A DNA stretch of 64,000 nucleotides, taken from the NCBI GenBank assembly GCA_046331625.1, contig JAXLQL010000027.1:32620-96619 (forward strand), written 5' to 3'. The notes under the pieces were generated by a model that saw only the letters and a list, made by a program, of their open reading frames with translations, did not search any database and had not been told where the DNA came from. This document shows, piece by piece, positions 52,110 to 60,950 of this stretch. The translations under genes were made by a program, and so were the position numbers. The stretch is from JAXLQL01 sp046331625 (GTDB lineage: Bacteria > Acidobacteriota > Terriglobia > Bryobacterales > Bryobacteraceae). Position 1 is the first letter of the stretch, and each line of letters opens with the position of its first letter.

Positions 52110-52139
52110 ATTGGGAGAGCACGGGCCTCGAGTTCGCCA
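52110..52139 (-). promoter_or_regulatory. Shared promoter-like motif, copy 3 (tectonin-like gene)
   Basis: The minus strand reads TGGCG (52139-52135), 19 bases, then CCCAAT (52115-52110), 20 bp before the ATG at 52089. A run of eight A lies about 13 bp upstream of TGGCG, and copy 1 has a run of seven A at nearly the same distance. The motif lies in the 88-bp gap after the sigma factor gene. Confidence 0.55.
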
Positions 52140-52177
52140 CTCCCGGCCAACTTTTTTTTCGGGTGGAACGGCGCCGG

Positions 52178-52777
52178 TCAGGCGGAGGGCTGGCTCGGCG
52201 GCGGAGCGGGACCGGTAGGAACCAGGTTGTCTTCCAACCACTTGCTGGCGAAGTGCCAATAGCGGCTGACGCTGCGGCGGGAGCACTGCATCCGCTCGGC
52301 GGCCTCGTCTATGGAGCAGCCCTCGAACACCTTCAACTCGACGACGCTCCGCAGCTTGGGATCGATCTTCTCGAGATCGGCCAGCATGGTTTCCACTTCC
52401 GTCAGCGCCTGTCCGGAATCCGACTGCAAGTCGACATCTTCAAACCCGGTGTGCTGCGCCTGGCGATAGAGCGGGCGGGCGTGATGGATCAGCAAGCGCT
52501 TCATCAAGTGCCCGGCCAACCCGAGAAACATCGCCCGCTCCTGCGCGGCTTCGGCGCCGGCTCCCGACAGCGCCTTGATCTTGACCAGTTCGAGATATAC
52601 CTCATTCACCAAGGCCGTGGGCTGCCAGGTGTGCTGCGTGCGCTCGCGCTGCATGCGGGCCGCGGCCATGCGGCGCAACTCGGGAAAGAAGACCTCCACC
52701 AGCGCACCCGCGGCGGACTTGTCGCCCTTGCGGAAGCGCGCCATCAATTCGCCGACCGTGTCAAGACCAGGATTCAT
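52178..52777 (-). CDS. ECF-type sigma factor
   Basis: The 199-residue sigma-70 family factor is of the ECF subgroup common in Acidobacteriota and Planctomycetes (TIGR02999/PF07638-like). Region 2 is seen in LMARFRKGDKSAAGALVEVF and the RTQHTWQPTALVNEVYLELVK segment. Region 4 is the helix-turn-helix VFEGCSIDEAAERMQCSRRSVSRYW near residue 150. The Ser/Thr kinase gene ends 3 bp upstream, so the two are co-expressed. Such factors lack an anti-sigma partner and are often controlled by the kinase. The motif shared by three downstream genes may be its target; this is inferred. Confidence 0.92.
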   Translation of the reverse strand: MNPGLDTVGELMARFRKGDKSAAGALVEVFFPELRRMAAARMQRERTQHTWQPTALVNEVYLELVKIKALSGAGAEAAQERAMFLGLAGHLMKRLLIHHARPLYRQAQHTGFEDVDLQSDSGQALTEVETMLADLEKIDPKLRSVVELKVFEGCSIDEAAERMQCSRRSVSRYWHFASKWLEDNLVPTGPAPPPSQPSA

Positions 52778-52780
52778 CGT

Positions 52781-55591
52781 TCAGCGGCCGAGGCCGGAAA
52801 CCATCACGTTAACGCCCGAACGGTCCCGCTTGGAGTAGAACACCGTGGCGCCATCGGGAGAAACAGTAGGATACATCGCCGGACCCTCGATGATCGTGCG
52901 CGACCGCCGCGTGACGGTGTTGTAGGCGCGCAGGCCGGAAAACTTCGAGTCCGTATCGTTATCCCAGTAGATCACTTCGGCCCCCGCCACCGTCCAGTGC
53001 TCGCGGTTGGCGCTCTTCATCCGGTCCACCAACACCTCTTCGGCCTGGGACGTGCGCCCGCTCCCATCGAGAGGCAACCTGGCTAGGCTGAGACCGTCCT
53101 TCACCTGGCGATAGTACAGCCACTTGCCATCGGTCGAAGCAACGGGATCGCGCCCGAACGCTCCCGTGGATTGCGGCGCTCCACCCTCGGCGGAAATGCG
53201 CCAGATCTCGTCATTCGGGCCATTGAAGTAGATCGACTTTCCATCGCCCGACCAACTCGGGCTCTCTCCCGCAGTCAGGCTCGTGGGAGCGCCACACCGT
53301 AACTCGCCACTTCCGCATCGCACCAGGTACAGCGTGTTCGAGCCCTCGACACTGAAGAGAAGCCCCGTCCCATCGGGCGACCAAGCCGGGCGAGTGATCT
53401 CGGCTTTGAGATCGGTGATCCGCGCCGGATCCACCCCCTTCGGCCTCGAGATCCACAGCTCCGCCTCGCCGGAGCGCCGGCTCACGAACGCAATGCGCCC
53501 ATCGGAGGCCACCGCCGGTTTGCCGTCGTACATCGCCGAAGCAATCCACCTCGTGGGCGTGCCTCCAGCCGTGGGCACAGCGTAGATGTTGTGGTCATCG
53601 AGCCGGTTCACCCAGGCGATCCGGCTTTTCCGCGCCGACGGCATTACCTCGTCGAGTCCGGAACGATGAACCAGTTCCGGCGCCGCGCCCGCCTTGGCGT
53701 CCATGCTCCAGAGGGAATTGATGGAACTCGAGAACTTGCCCCCGGCGAGCAACCTTCCATCCGGCAGCCACGTGTGGCCTGAGATGCCGAGCCTTCCCTT
53801 CGTCACAGGCACCGGCGCGCCGCCCGCCACGGGCACCACGAAGATCTGGTCGTTCGAAATGCCGGTCACCCGCTTGAACGCGACCTGACTGCCATCAGGC
53901 GAGACGCGAGGATCCCAATCGCCCCATGTGCCCTGTGGCGGAGAACTGAGCTCCCGGTCTTCCATCGTGGAGAGATCCAGCCAACGGACCACGTAGCGGT
54001 TCCCTGCGTTCGGACTCCTGTCGGTGTAGACAATGTGGCGGCCGTCAGGCGCCCAGTCGAGTCCTGAACTGTGATCGGTGGCGCGTAGATCGCGAATCTT
54101 GCGGCGGTCTGTGCCGTCTTTTGCAACGGACCAGAGAGCGTACTGGAGCACCGGAGCCGACGACTTGAACAGAATCCTGTTGCCATCGGGCGACCATCTC
54201 GGATTACTGACGCGCTCGCCGTGTTCGGCTTCGAGCAGTTTGAAGGGCTCGTCGCGATCGAGCCGCTTCACGTACAAATGCGTGTGCGCATTCTCGTGCG
54301 CGCCCCAGCCATAGACGATCGACTCGCCATCCGGAGAGACATCGGGATGGGACTCCACCCCCGCGGTGTCCGTCAGCGGGATCGGCGAAAGGGTGAGGGG
54401 GCCGGCCTTCTGTGTGCCTCGCCACCCGAGATATCCCCCGGCGAGCGCGACAGCGGCAGCGGCGGTTCCCAGGAGCACGCTCCATGTTCGAGGGCGCTGC
54501 GTCTGCGCCGCTGACCGCAATCCTTCCAGCCGTTGCGCCACTTCCCCCGCCTCGGGGCGCTTACCGGGATCCTTCTCGAGCATCCGCAGAATCAGCGTTT
54601 CGAGAGGCCGCGGGATCTCGCGAACCAGTGTCGACGGCGCGGCGGGAGTTGCCGACGTGATCGCCCGCAGCGCATCGAGCGCGGTTTCTGCCGGGAACGG
54701 GTGGCGGCCCGTGGCGAGTTCGTAGAGCACGATCCCGAGCGAGAAGACGTCGGTGGCCGGAGTGAGTTGGCCGCCCATGGCCTGCTCCGGCGACATGTAA
54801 CGGAGCGTACCGGCGGGCAGCAATTCGGTAACGGGGTCCTTCCTGCTCCCGAGGCTTTCGGCGAGTCCGAAGTCGAGGATCTTGACGAATCCATCCGAGC
54901 GCAGCATCAGGTTCTCGGGCTTCACGTCGCGATGGATAATGCCGCGGCCATGCGCCGCTGCCAGCGCATCGGCGATTTGCGCTCCCCAGCGAATCACCTG
55001 CGATACCGGATTCGGCGCGCCGCAAAGCTTGCGAAGCGATTGGCCGTCGACAAACTCCATCGCAATCGCCAGGCCCGACTCCGACTGAATTACTTCATGT
55101 ACCGTGATGATCCCTGGGTGATTCAAGGCCGAAGCCGCTTTGGCCTCGCGCAGGAAGCGATCCACCGTCCAGCGCGCTTCCACGCGGCCAGGGTGAAGAA
55201 ACTTGAGCGCGACCTTGCGGTCCAAGTCGGTATCCTGCGCCGAGTAAACCTCGCCACCGCCGCCGCGGCCCACCTGCTCCTCAACGACATAGCGCCCCAC
55301 GCGCGCGCCCACCAGGTTCCGGGCTGGCGCCACGGCCGTGCCACCGCCGAGGCCCCAAGAATCGCTAGACGCTCCCCATGAGGGCGCAATTGATTCGGCA
55401 GGCTCCATCAGCAGGGAAATTACGTCGCGTTCCATCTCCGGCTCGAGGCCTTTGGAGTGTAAGAACCGCTGGCGATCAGCCGGGCTGATTTGCCGAGCCT
55501 CTTCACAGATCCGCCACATTTCGCGCCACTTGTCGGCGCTGGCGGAGATTCCCGTGGTCTTCGCTTGGGGCATGGGCGTACTCAATAGCAT
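52781..55591 (-). CDS. Membrane Ser/Thr protein kinase with PD40 propeller
   Basis: The 936-residue protein has an N-terminal cytoplasmic kinase: glycine loop GRGGGG (109-114), Lys130 in VALK, HRD at about 220-222, DFG at 240-242 and SPE at 267-269. A single transmembrane helix follows at about 371-390. The extracytoplasmic part of about 540 residues has repeated PD40/TolB-like beta-propeller motifs (HPDVSPDGESIVYGW, NPRWSPDGNRILFKSS, RPAWSPDGTGLLFSVE). Such proteins sense or bind outside ligands and phosphorylate cytoplasmic targets. It lies 3 bp upstream of the sigma factor gene, its probable partner. A methionine at residue 7 is an alternative start. Confidence 0.93.
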   Translation of the reverse strand: MLLSTPMPQAKTTGISASADKWREMWRICEEARQISPADRQRFLHSKGLEPEMERDVISLLMEPAESIAPSWGASSDSWGLGGGTAVAPARNLVGARVGRYVVEEQVGRGGGGEVYSAQDTDLDRKVALKFLHPGRVEARWTVDRFLREAKAASALNHPGIITVHEVIQSESGLAIAMEFVDGQSLRKLCGAPNPVSQVIRWGAQIADALAAAHGRGIIHRDVKPENLMLRSDGFVKILDFGLAESLGSRKDPVTELLPAGTLRYMSPEQAMGGQLTPATDVFSLGIVLYELATGRHPFPAETALDALRAITSATPAAPSTLVREIPRPLETLILRMLEKDPGKRPEAGEVAQRLEGLRSAAQTQRPRTWSVLLGTAAAAVALAGGYLGWRGTQKAGPLTLSPIPLTDTAGVESHPDVSPDGESIVYGWGAHENAHTHLYVKRLDRDEPFKLLEAEHGERVSNPRWSPDGNRILFKSSAPVLQYALWSVAKDGTDRRKIRDLRATDHSSGLDWAPDGRHIVYTDRSPNAGNRYVVRWLDLSTMEDRELSSPPQGTWGDWDPRVSPDGSQVAFKRVTGISNDQIFVVPVAGGAPVPVTKGRLGISGHTWLPDGRLLAGGKFSSSINSLWSMDAKAGAAPELVHRSGLDEVMPSARKSRIAWVNRLDDHNIYAVPTAGGTPTRWIASAMYDGKPAVASDGRIAFVSRRSGEAELWISRPKGVDPARITDLKAEITRPAWSPDGTGLLFSVEGSNTLYLVRCGSGELRCGAPTSLTAGESPSWSGDGKSIYFNGPNDEIWRISAEGGAPQSTGAFGRDPVASTDGKWLYYRQVKDGLSLARLPLDGSGRTSQAEEVLVDRMKSANREHWTVAGAEVIYWDNDTDSKFSGLRAYNTVTRRSRTIIEGPAMYPTVSPDGATVFYSKRDRSGVNVMVSGLGR

Positions 55592-55651
55592 ACACGAGGG
55601 GTGAACTGAACGGGCCGCATGCGGGCATGCCCTAGTCCCAGCAGTACTACT

Positions 55652-55677
55652 CCCTTGTCATCGTCCCTTGTCATCGT
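55652..55677. repeat. 13-bp perfect tandem duplication
   Basis: CCCTTGTCATCGT occurs twice head to tail with no spacer. It is in the kinase/GH18 intergenic region and could be a duplicated binding site or a simple slippage product. Confidence 0.8.
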
Positions 55678-55730
55678 CGCAGGCAAAGGGCAGAGTTCGG
55701 TTTGGCCGAACAATTGCACTTGGAGGAACT

Positions 55731-55767
55731 CCTCGACGAGCCAGTACTTTGGTCATAGTCGTCGAGG
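55731..55767. repeat. 9-bp inverted repeat, possible leader hairpin
   Basis: CCTCGACGA (55731-55739) and TCGTCGAGG (55759-55767) are exact reverse complements with a 19-base loop. It has no T-tract. It could be a regulator site or a structured RNA leader of the GH18 gene. Confidence 0.5.
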
Positions 55768-55941
55768 TACAGTTCAGTTCGCACACCTTATTAAGCATCA
55801 GGACCCAACCCGGGTTTTCGCCTAATCAGTACCGGTACGAATGTAGTAATTTCTGTAGTACTTTCGTATAAACTGAGCTACCCGCCGCACTGCTGTCTCG
55901 CGGCTCCATTGTGAATAAATTACCGTTCTGAGGAGAATTCA

Positions 55942-57864
55942 ATGCTAGAGGGCAGAAAGTATTACATTGCCGCGCTGTCGCTCATTTTTTGCGGACAAGC
56001 GCTAGGCCAGAAGGCCTCGGTTGCCTACCACCTGGATTCGGCGTGGCAAACCGGCTTGCAAGCAGGGTTCACCGTCACCAACACAGGATCGACCACCCTC
56101 ACCGGCTGGACCCTGTCGTTCGACTATCCTTACGCGATCTCGAGCATCTGGGACGCCCGCATCCGCTCGAAGTCGGGTACTCGCTACACGCTGGAGGGTC
56201 CCACTTGGAACAAGGACCTTCCACCCGGCGGGCAAGCTTGGATCGGCTGGATCGCCTCCACCACCGGCACATCGCAGTCGCCTTCCGGCTGCGCGATGCC
56301 CGGCGTTACAGTCCAGGCGACAGGTTGTTCCGCTGGATCGACGGCCTCTGACACGACTCCGCCCACAGTGCCCGCGAATCTCAAGAGTACCGGGCAAACC
56401 ACCACAACCGTCACGCTGCAGTGGGACGCTTCGTCTGACGGAGCCGGTGGAAGCGGAGTGGCGGCCTATGACGTTCGCCAGGGCTCCACGGTCATCGGGA
56501 CCACCGCGCAGACATCCTTCGTGGCCCAGAATCTCACGGCGGCCACGTCGTATACGTTCTCGGTCCGAGCACGCGACAACGCAGGTAACAACTCGAACTA
56601 CACCACGGGAATCACAGTCTCCACGGCGCAGCCGGTGACTTGCACGCAGGCGCCCTCCGTACCCACTGGGCTCGCCGTAAGCGCAATCACTCCGAACTCG
56701 GCAACTTTGACATGGAAGGCCGTCACCGCGGGGGCTGGCTGCACAGTCACCTATCGTCTGTGGGTGAACGGGACGATGCTCAACACTCCGATTTCGGACA
56801 TTAGTTACTTACTCGCAGGACTTACCGCTTCCACGCAAAACTCGGTGGCGGTCTCGGCGGTGAATCAGGTTGGATCTTCGCTCGCCTCGACGGCCGTGGT
56901 GTTCCGCACGGCGGACCAGCCGACCACGCCCGTGAGTGGATTCCCCACGCGCGTCTTTGCGCCCTACGCGGACATGCTGCTGTGGCCCACTCCAGACCTC
57001 GCGTCGATCTCCCAACAGACGGGCGTGAAGTACTTCACCGCCGCGTTCGTCGTTTCCGGCGGCGGATGCCAGGCGTCATGGGGCGGAGTGGTTCCCACCA
57101 CTCAGACTTTTCTCGTCCCCGAGATCGATGCTCTACGCGCCGCGGGTGGAGACGTCATCGTCTCCTTCGGGGGCGCATTCGGCATCGAGCTGGGGCAGGC
57201 CTGCACCACGGTCGCTTCGCTCCAGAGCCAGTATCAGTCGGTGATCGACAAGTTCAAGCTCACCCGCATCGACTTCGACATCGAAGGTGGAGCCGTGGCT
57301 GATCCGGCGTCGATCGACCGGCGCAACAAGGCGATCGCCGGCCTGCAAGCCGCCGCCAAAGCCAGCGGCAAGTCGCTCACCGTTCAGTACACGCTGCCGG
57401 TGCTGCCTTCGGGACTCACCCTCGACGGCGTGAATCTGCTGAAGAACGCTGTGCAGAATGGAGTAGACATCGGCATCGTGAACATCATGGCGATGGACTA
57501 CGGCAACGCGGTTGCCAACCCGAACGCGATGGGCCAGGCCGCGATCAACGCCATCAACGCGACCTTCGCTCAGATGAAGGCCATCTACGGATCCGCGAAG
57601 AGCGATGCTCAGTTGCGGGCCATGCAGGGCGTGACGCCGATGATCGGGCTGAATGACGTGAGTCCCGAGGTCTTCACGCTTTCGAGCGACGCGGGTCTGC
57701 TCCTGAACTTCGCCACCACGAACAAGCTGGGGCTGCTCGCGATGTGGTCCATTGGGCGCGACCATGCGTGCCCTGGCGGTCCGCAGGTCTCGGCCACGTG
57801 CAGTGGCGTTTCCCAAGGTGACTACGGCTTCGCGAAGTACTTCTTCCCCTTCACGGGACAATAG
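55942..57864 (+). CDS. Secreted chitinase-like GH18 enzyme with CBM2 and Fn3 domains
   Basis: A 640-residue secreted protein. The signal peptide (MLEGRKYYIAALSLIFCGQA) is followed by a CBM2-type cellulose/chitin-binding module at about 25-129 (WQTGLQAGFTVTNTGSTTL, GWTLSFDYPY). Two fibronectin type III modules lie at about 138-229 and 236-323. The GH18 barrel (about 334-640) has the DxDxE motif as RIDFDIEGG (Asp444, Asp446, Glu448, the catalytic acid) and the strand VNIMAMDYGN. It likely cleaves chitin or related N-acetylglucosamine polymers outside the cell. A GAGGAG Shine-Dalgarno sits 7 bases before the ATG at 55942. Confidence 0.92.
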   Translation: MLEGRKYYIAALSLIFCGQALGQKASVAYHLDSAWQTGLQAGFTVTNTGSTTLTGWTLSFDYPYAISSIWDARIRSKSGTRYTLEGPTWNKDLPPGGQAWIGWIASTTGTSQSPSGCAMPGVTVQATGCSAGSTASDTTPPTVPANLKSTGQTTTTVTLQWDASSDGAGGSGVAAYDVRQGSTVIGTTAQTSFVAQNLTAATSYTFSVRARDNAGNNSNYTTGITVSTAQPVTCTQAPSVPTGLAVSAITPNSATLTWKAVTAGAGCTVTYRLWVNGTMLNTPISDISYLLAGLTASTQNSVAVSAVNQVGSSLASTAVVFRTADQPTTPVSGFPTRVFAPYADMLLWPTPDLASISQQTGVKYFTAAFVVSGGGCQASWGGVVPTTQTFLVPEIDALRAAGGDVIVSFGGAFGIELGQACTTVASLQSQYQSVIDKFKLTRIDFDIEGGAVADPASIDRRNKAIAGLQAAAKASGKSLTVQYTLPVLPSGLTLDGVNLLKNAVQNGVDIGIVNIMAMDYGNAVANPNAMGQAAINAINATFAQMKAIYGSAKSDAQLRAMQGVTPMIGLNDVSPEVFTLSSDAGLLLNFATTNKLGLLAMWSIGRDHACPGGPQVSATCSGVSQGDYGFAKYFFPFTGQ

Positions 57865-57871
57865 CCGCACC

Positions 57872-60028
57872 TCACTCGGCTTGGCTGAGCGAGACCTTCC
57901 TCACCGCCGAGGCACCTTTGGCGTTCTCGAGCGTGGCCGACACCGAGTCGATCGCGCGAATGTCACCGGCGATATCCAACCGCACGGTGGCCGTGAACTG
58001 GCTTCCCAGGGCTCGCGATTGCGAGCTCTGGTACCAGGTGTTGAATGCGGGTTCCACGTTGACGGTGAGTTTGGTGGTCTGCAGGTTCGATCGCGGCGCA
58101 GGATTCAGCACGAGTTGGATCCGGCTCACCGCGCGCGCGGTGGATGCGCCGGTGATGACGATGTCCACGCGATTGGTGGACCGCGTGCCGATCTGCAGTG
58201 ACCGGATCACGGGCGCGCCGGCGGCGATCGCGATGTCGAAGGAAGGCGCGGGATTCGAGGTGACGGCCACTCCCGCTACGGTCATCGCCGCCGAGAGTGT
58301 GATGATGCCGGCACTCGAGCCCGTCTGCATGCGGATCGAGTCTTTGCCGTTCGGAAAGACAGCGCGCGTTGCGCCAGCGGGAATGCGGAAGTCGATCGAG
58401 CGCGATCCGGAGACGAACTGCACAGCCGGATCGTCGAGAAAGTTCTCGGCCGCGAAGCTGACCGTGAGCTTGCCCGCAACGTCATACGAGTACGCTGCAG
58501 CGAGCTCCATGCCCAAGTCCGGCTGCTGCAGAGCTTCCATCTTTGCCGCGACGTTCAGGAATCGCAGCGCAGGAACCGCTGGAGGAGCATTGCCTGCCGC
58601 CCGCAGCGGAATCGTCAATTGATCGAGCTGGAACTTTCCCTCCGCCACCCCCACGGCGGTGGGAGCGAACGCGGCATCGATCGTCATCGAAGCACCGGGC
58701 TCGAGTCGCGCTGGCAGTGGGGGTGTGCGGACCAGCAGGAACCCAGGTCCGCTCACCGAGACCAGCGTCACCGGCGCGGCCTGGTTGCCTGAGTTCCGCA
58801 CCGTGATCGAGAACGGCAGCTTGCCACCCGCAGGCGTGTTGGGCAGCAGCGCGGCCACGCCTTCGAAGATGTCGGTTTGTGTTTCGGAGAATGACAGCGT
58901 GAGGCTGAAGCGTCCGCCGAGTGCGTTGCCGCTGAGCTCGAATCCGGCGTCGTCGATCGCTAGGCGGCCCGATACCGGTCCCGGTTCCTTCGGCGCGAAT
59001 CCGATCGAGATCGTGACCGATTCACCCACGCCTAGCGACACAGGCAGCCCGGGCGGATCGACCAACTGAAAGCCGGAGCCCGTCACCGAGAGCGTGTTGA
59101 TTCGGCCTGCGAGCGAACCCGCATTCCTTACGCGAAGGCGCACGATGGACCGCGGAGCACCAACCGAGATCGCAGGAAACTCGAGCGCCGTGTCGGGCTC
59201 GACAGGTTGCGCACTCGAATCCGTGATGCGCTCGTATCGAAAGCTCGAAGACGAGAGCTCTCCGCGAACCGGATACACTCGCTGCGCCCCCGAGATGTTG
59301 AGCGACAACTCGCCTTCGAACGGGCCACGGCCCGTGGGCGCGAACGTGAGGAAGAATCGCAACTCGCCGCCGGGTCCGAGATTGGCGGGGAGCAAAGGCA
59401 GCCCGCCCACTTCGAACGCGTCATTGCCGCTCACACGAATCTCTTGCAGTGGCACGGCGGAGCTTCCGCGATTCGACAGAATGATCGACGCCGTTTGGCG
59501 ATTGCCCGCGGCCACCACCGCCATCCGAATGGTGTCTCCTGCGGAAAGCGTCACCGGATTCGCGGATGCGTTCGCGAGGAACGCCGCGACTACTGTTTCC
59601 TCGCCGCCTGTGCCGTTGAGCGAGAAGACAGGCGTGACCGTTTGTCCATCGGGACCATCGAGCGTCAATGTCAGCACCGCCCGCGCCGCAGCAGCCACCG
59701 TAGGCGCGAACGTGATCGGAAATGCGGTCTGCGCGCCCGCAGGGATGGCGCCCGCCACCGTGCCCACCGAGAATCCCGCGCCGGAAATTCCGACGCGACG
59801 AATGGTCCACTGGGCTGAGCTTTGGCTGGTGATGCGGAGCGTGGCTTGCACCGTTTGCCCGATGGTAGTGGTGGGAAACGCAATCACGCCGCCGATGCCG
59901 AGGGAGTTCGACTGGTCGCGAATTTGATAGGCGAACGAAAAGGGGATCTGCGCGGTCTGCGCCCCGAGCACAACGGCGAATGCGACGGCGGAGAGCACGC
60001 GAACCAAGCTAGCGAGCGGCAACGACAT
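57872..60028 (-). CDS. Secreted HYDIN-like repeat protein
   Basis: The 718-residue secreted protein starts at ATG 60028 with a signal peptide (MSLPLASLVRVLSAVAFAVV); the longer frame is Arg-rich and unlikely. It is built from HYDIN/ASPM-like (choice-of-anchor D) beta modules with repeated patterns such as TLRITSQSSAQWTIRRVGIS, FLTFAPTGRGPFEG and ISIGFAPKEPGPVSG. The C-terminal half has looser Ig-like folds. It is the last gene of the operon that starts beyond the window edge, and its start overlaps the propeller gene by 20 bp. No enzymatic motif; a structural surface role is likely. Confidence 0.78.
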   Translation of the reverse strand: MSLPLASLVRVLSAVAFAVVLGAQTAQIPFSFAYQIRDQSNSLGIGGVIAFPTTTIGQTVQATLRITSQSSAQWTIRRVGISGAGFSVGTVAGAIPAGAQTAFPITFAPTVAAAARAVLTLTLDGPDGQTVTPVFSLNGTGGEETVVAAFLANASANPVTLSAGDTIRMAVVAAGNRQTASIILSNRGSSAVPLQEIRVSGNDAFEVGGLPLLPANLGPGGELRFFLTFAPTGRGPFEGELSLNISGAQRVYPVRGELSSSSFRYERITDSSAQPVEPDTALEFPAISVGAPRSIVRLRVRNAGSLAGRINTLSVTGSGFQLVDPPGLPVSLGVGESVTISIGFAPKEPGPVSGRLAIDDAGFELSGNALGGRFSLTLSFSETQTDIFEGVAALLPNTPAGGKLPFSITVRNSGNQAAPVTLVSVSGPGFLLVRTPPLPARLEPGASMTIDAAFAPTAVGVAEGKFQLDQLTIPLRAAGNAPPAVPALRFLNVAAKMEALQQPDLGMELAAAYSYDVAGKLTVSFAAENFLDDPAVQFVSGSRSIDFRIPAGATRAVFPNGKDSIRMQTGSSAGIITLSAAMTVAGVAVTSNPAPSFDIAIAAGAPVIRSLQIGTRSTNRVDIVITGASTARAVSRIQLVLNPAPRSNLQTTKLTVNVEPAFNTWYQSSQSRALGSQFTATVRLDIAGDIRAIDSVSATLENAKGASAVRKVSLSQAE

Positions 60029-60950
60029 AGACCTGCTCCTCTTCGAGATCCACCAGAAACGCCGAGCCGTTCGCGCCCGGCGCGCCGAAAACGAAGCCTG
60101 AAGCGAGCACCTCGATCGTGCCCGGCTTCGCCGGGGCCGCCAGTGCATGGAACGGAGCCTTGCGGCCGGCGCCGAGCAAGAGAATCTCCGGCCCGTCTTC
60201 CTGAACAGCAACAATGGTTCCGTTCGAGAGCGCCTCGATCGCCGTGGGCCTGCGCACACCATCGGCTGCGGAAGCGAGCATCACGGGCGCGGCCGGCTGA
60301 GCCGCGTCGATCGCGAGGAGCCTGCCGCCGGCGCCATCGGCCACTGCGGCTTGGCGCTCACCCGGAAGCCAGCAGATCGCCGCCACGTCGATCTCGCCAG
60401 TCGCGAGCAAGCGGACCGGCGCGCCGCCAGCGCACACTCGATCCACCGCCGCGCCTGCATCTTCGTTTCGGACCAGCAGAGCGCAATCGGAATCGCGAGC
60501 TACGGCCACCTTCGACCACCCACCTGAAATCGGGACCGCCGTCGAGAGCTTCGCCGTACCATCGAGTCCGCTCACGAACTGCACCAACCCGAACTGCTGG
60601 TTGAACAGCAAGCCGCGCGTGCCAATCGCGTTCAGCACCGCACCTTCGGGTTCGAACGCGGCGAACAGTGCGGTCCACCCCGGATTCGCCGCGGAAACGG
60701 AAGGGCTCGCCATCACAGAGTTGGCCGCCGTGATCGCCAACGCCCGCCCCCGCCTTACTACGATGCGCGACGCTTCGAAGGGCAGCGCAACGGGATCGCC
60801 CCACACGGTTGCGCCCGGCAATCCGTAGAGCGGAGAGAGCGTGCGCGAAGCTCCGTCGAAGACGTGCGCGATCGGCATCGGGCGGATGTCCACCTGCCCG
60901 AGCGCAGCCGCGCACAACAACAGCGAAGCAACGATGGACCGAGCGATCAA
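60009..60950 (-). CDS. Secreted beta-propeller-like protein
   Basis: A 313-residue protein with a signal peptide (MIARSIVASLLLCAAALGQ) and repeated short strands reminiscent of a beta-propeller (SKVAVARDSDCALLVRNED, RRPTAIEALSNGTIVAVQED, LASGFVFGAPGANGS). I do not recognise the family. Its ATG overlaps the stop of the Ig-like gene (ATGA), and its end overlaps the HYDIN-like gene start by 20 bp, so the three are tightly coupled and likely act together at the cell surface. Confidence 0.7.
   Translation of the reverse strand: MIARSIVASLLLCAAALGQVDIRPMPIAHVFDGASRTLSPLYGLPGATVWGDPVALPFEASRIVVRRGRALAITAANSVMASPSVSAANPGWTALFAAFEPEGAVLNAIGTRGLLFNQQFGLVQFVSGLDGTAKLSTAVPISGGWSKVAVARDSDCALLVRNEDAGAAVDRVCAGGAPVRLLATGEIDVAAICWLPGERQAAVADGAGGRLLAIDAAQPAAPVMLASAADGVRRPTAIEALSNGTIVAVQEDGPEILLLGAGRKAPFHALAAPAKPGTIEVLASGFVFGAPGANGSAFLVDLEEEQVYVVAAR

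Larger units (their letters stand above)
55592..55941. other. 350-bp divergent intergenic region rich in palindromes
   Basis: The region separates the kinase gene from the GH18 gene. It is less GC-rich than its surroundings. It holds a 13-bp tandem repeat CCCTTGTCATCGT (55652-55677), a hairpin GTTCGG/CCGAAC (55695-55711), a 9-bp stem CCTCGACGA/TCGTCGAGG (55731-55767), AACCCGGGTT (55807-55816), GTACCGGTAC (55829-55838), and AGTACT three times. No gene is seen. It probably holds both promoters and regulator sites. Confidence 0.55.

Noticed and set aside
60029..60262. Extension of the HYDIN-like protein
   Set aside because: Arg/Ser-rich antisense-like sequence; the ATG at 60028 starts a signal peptide.
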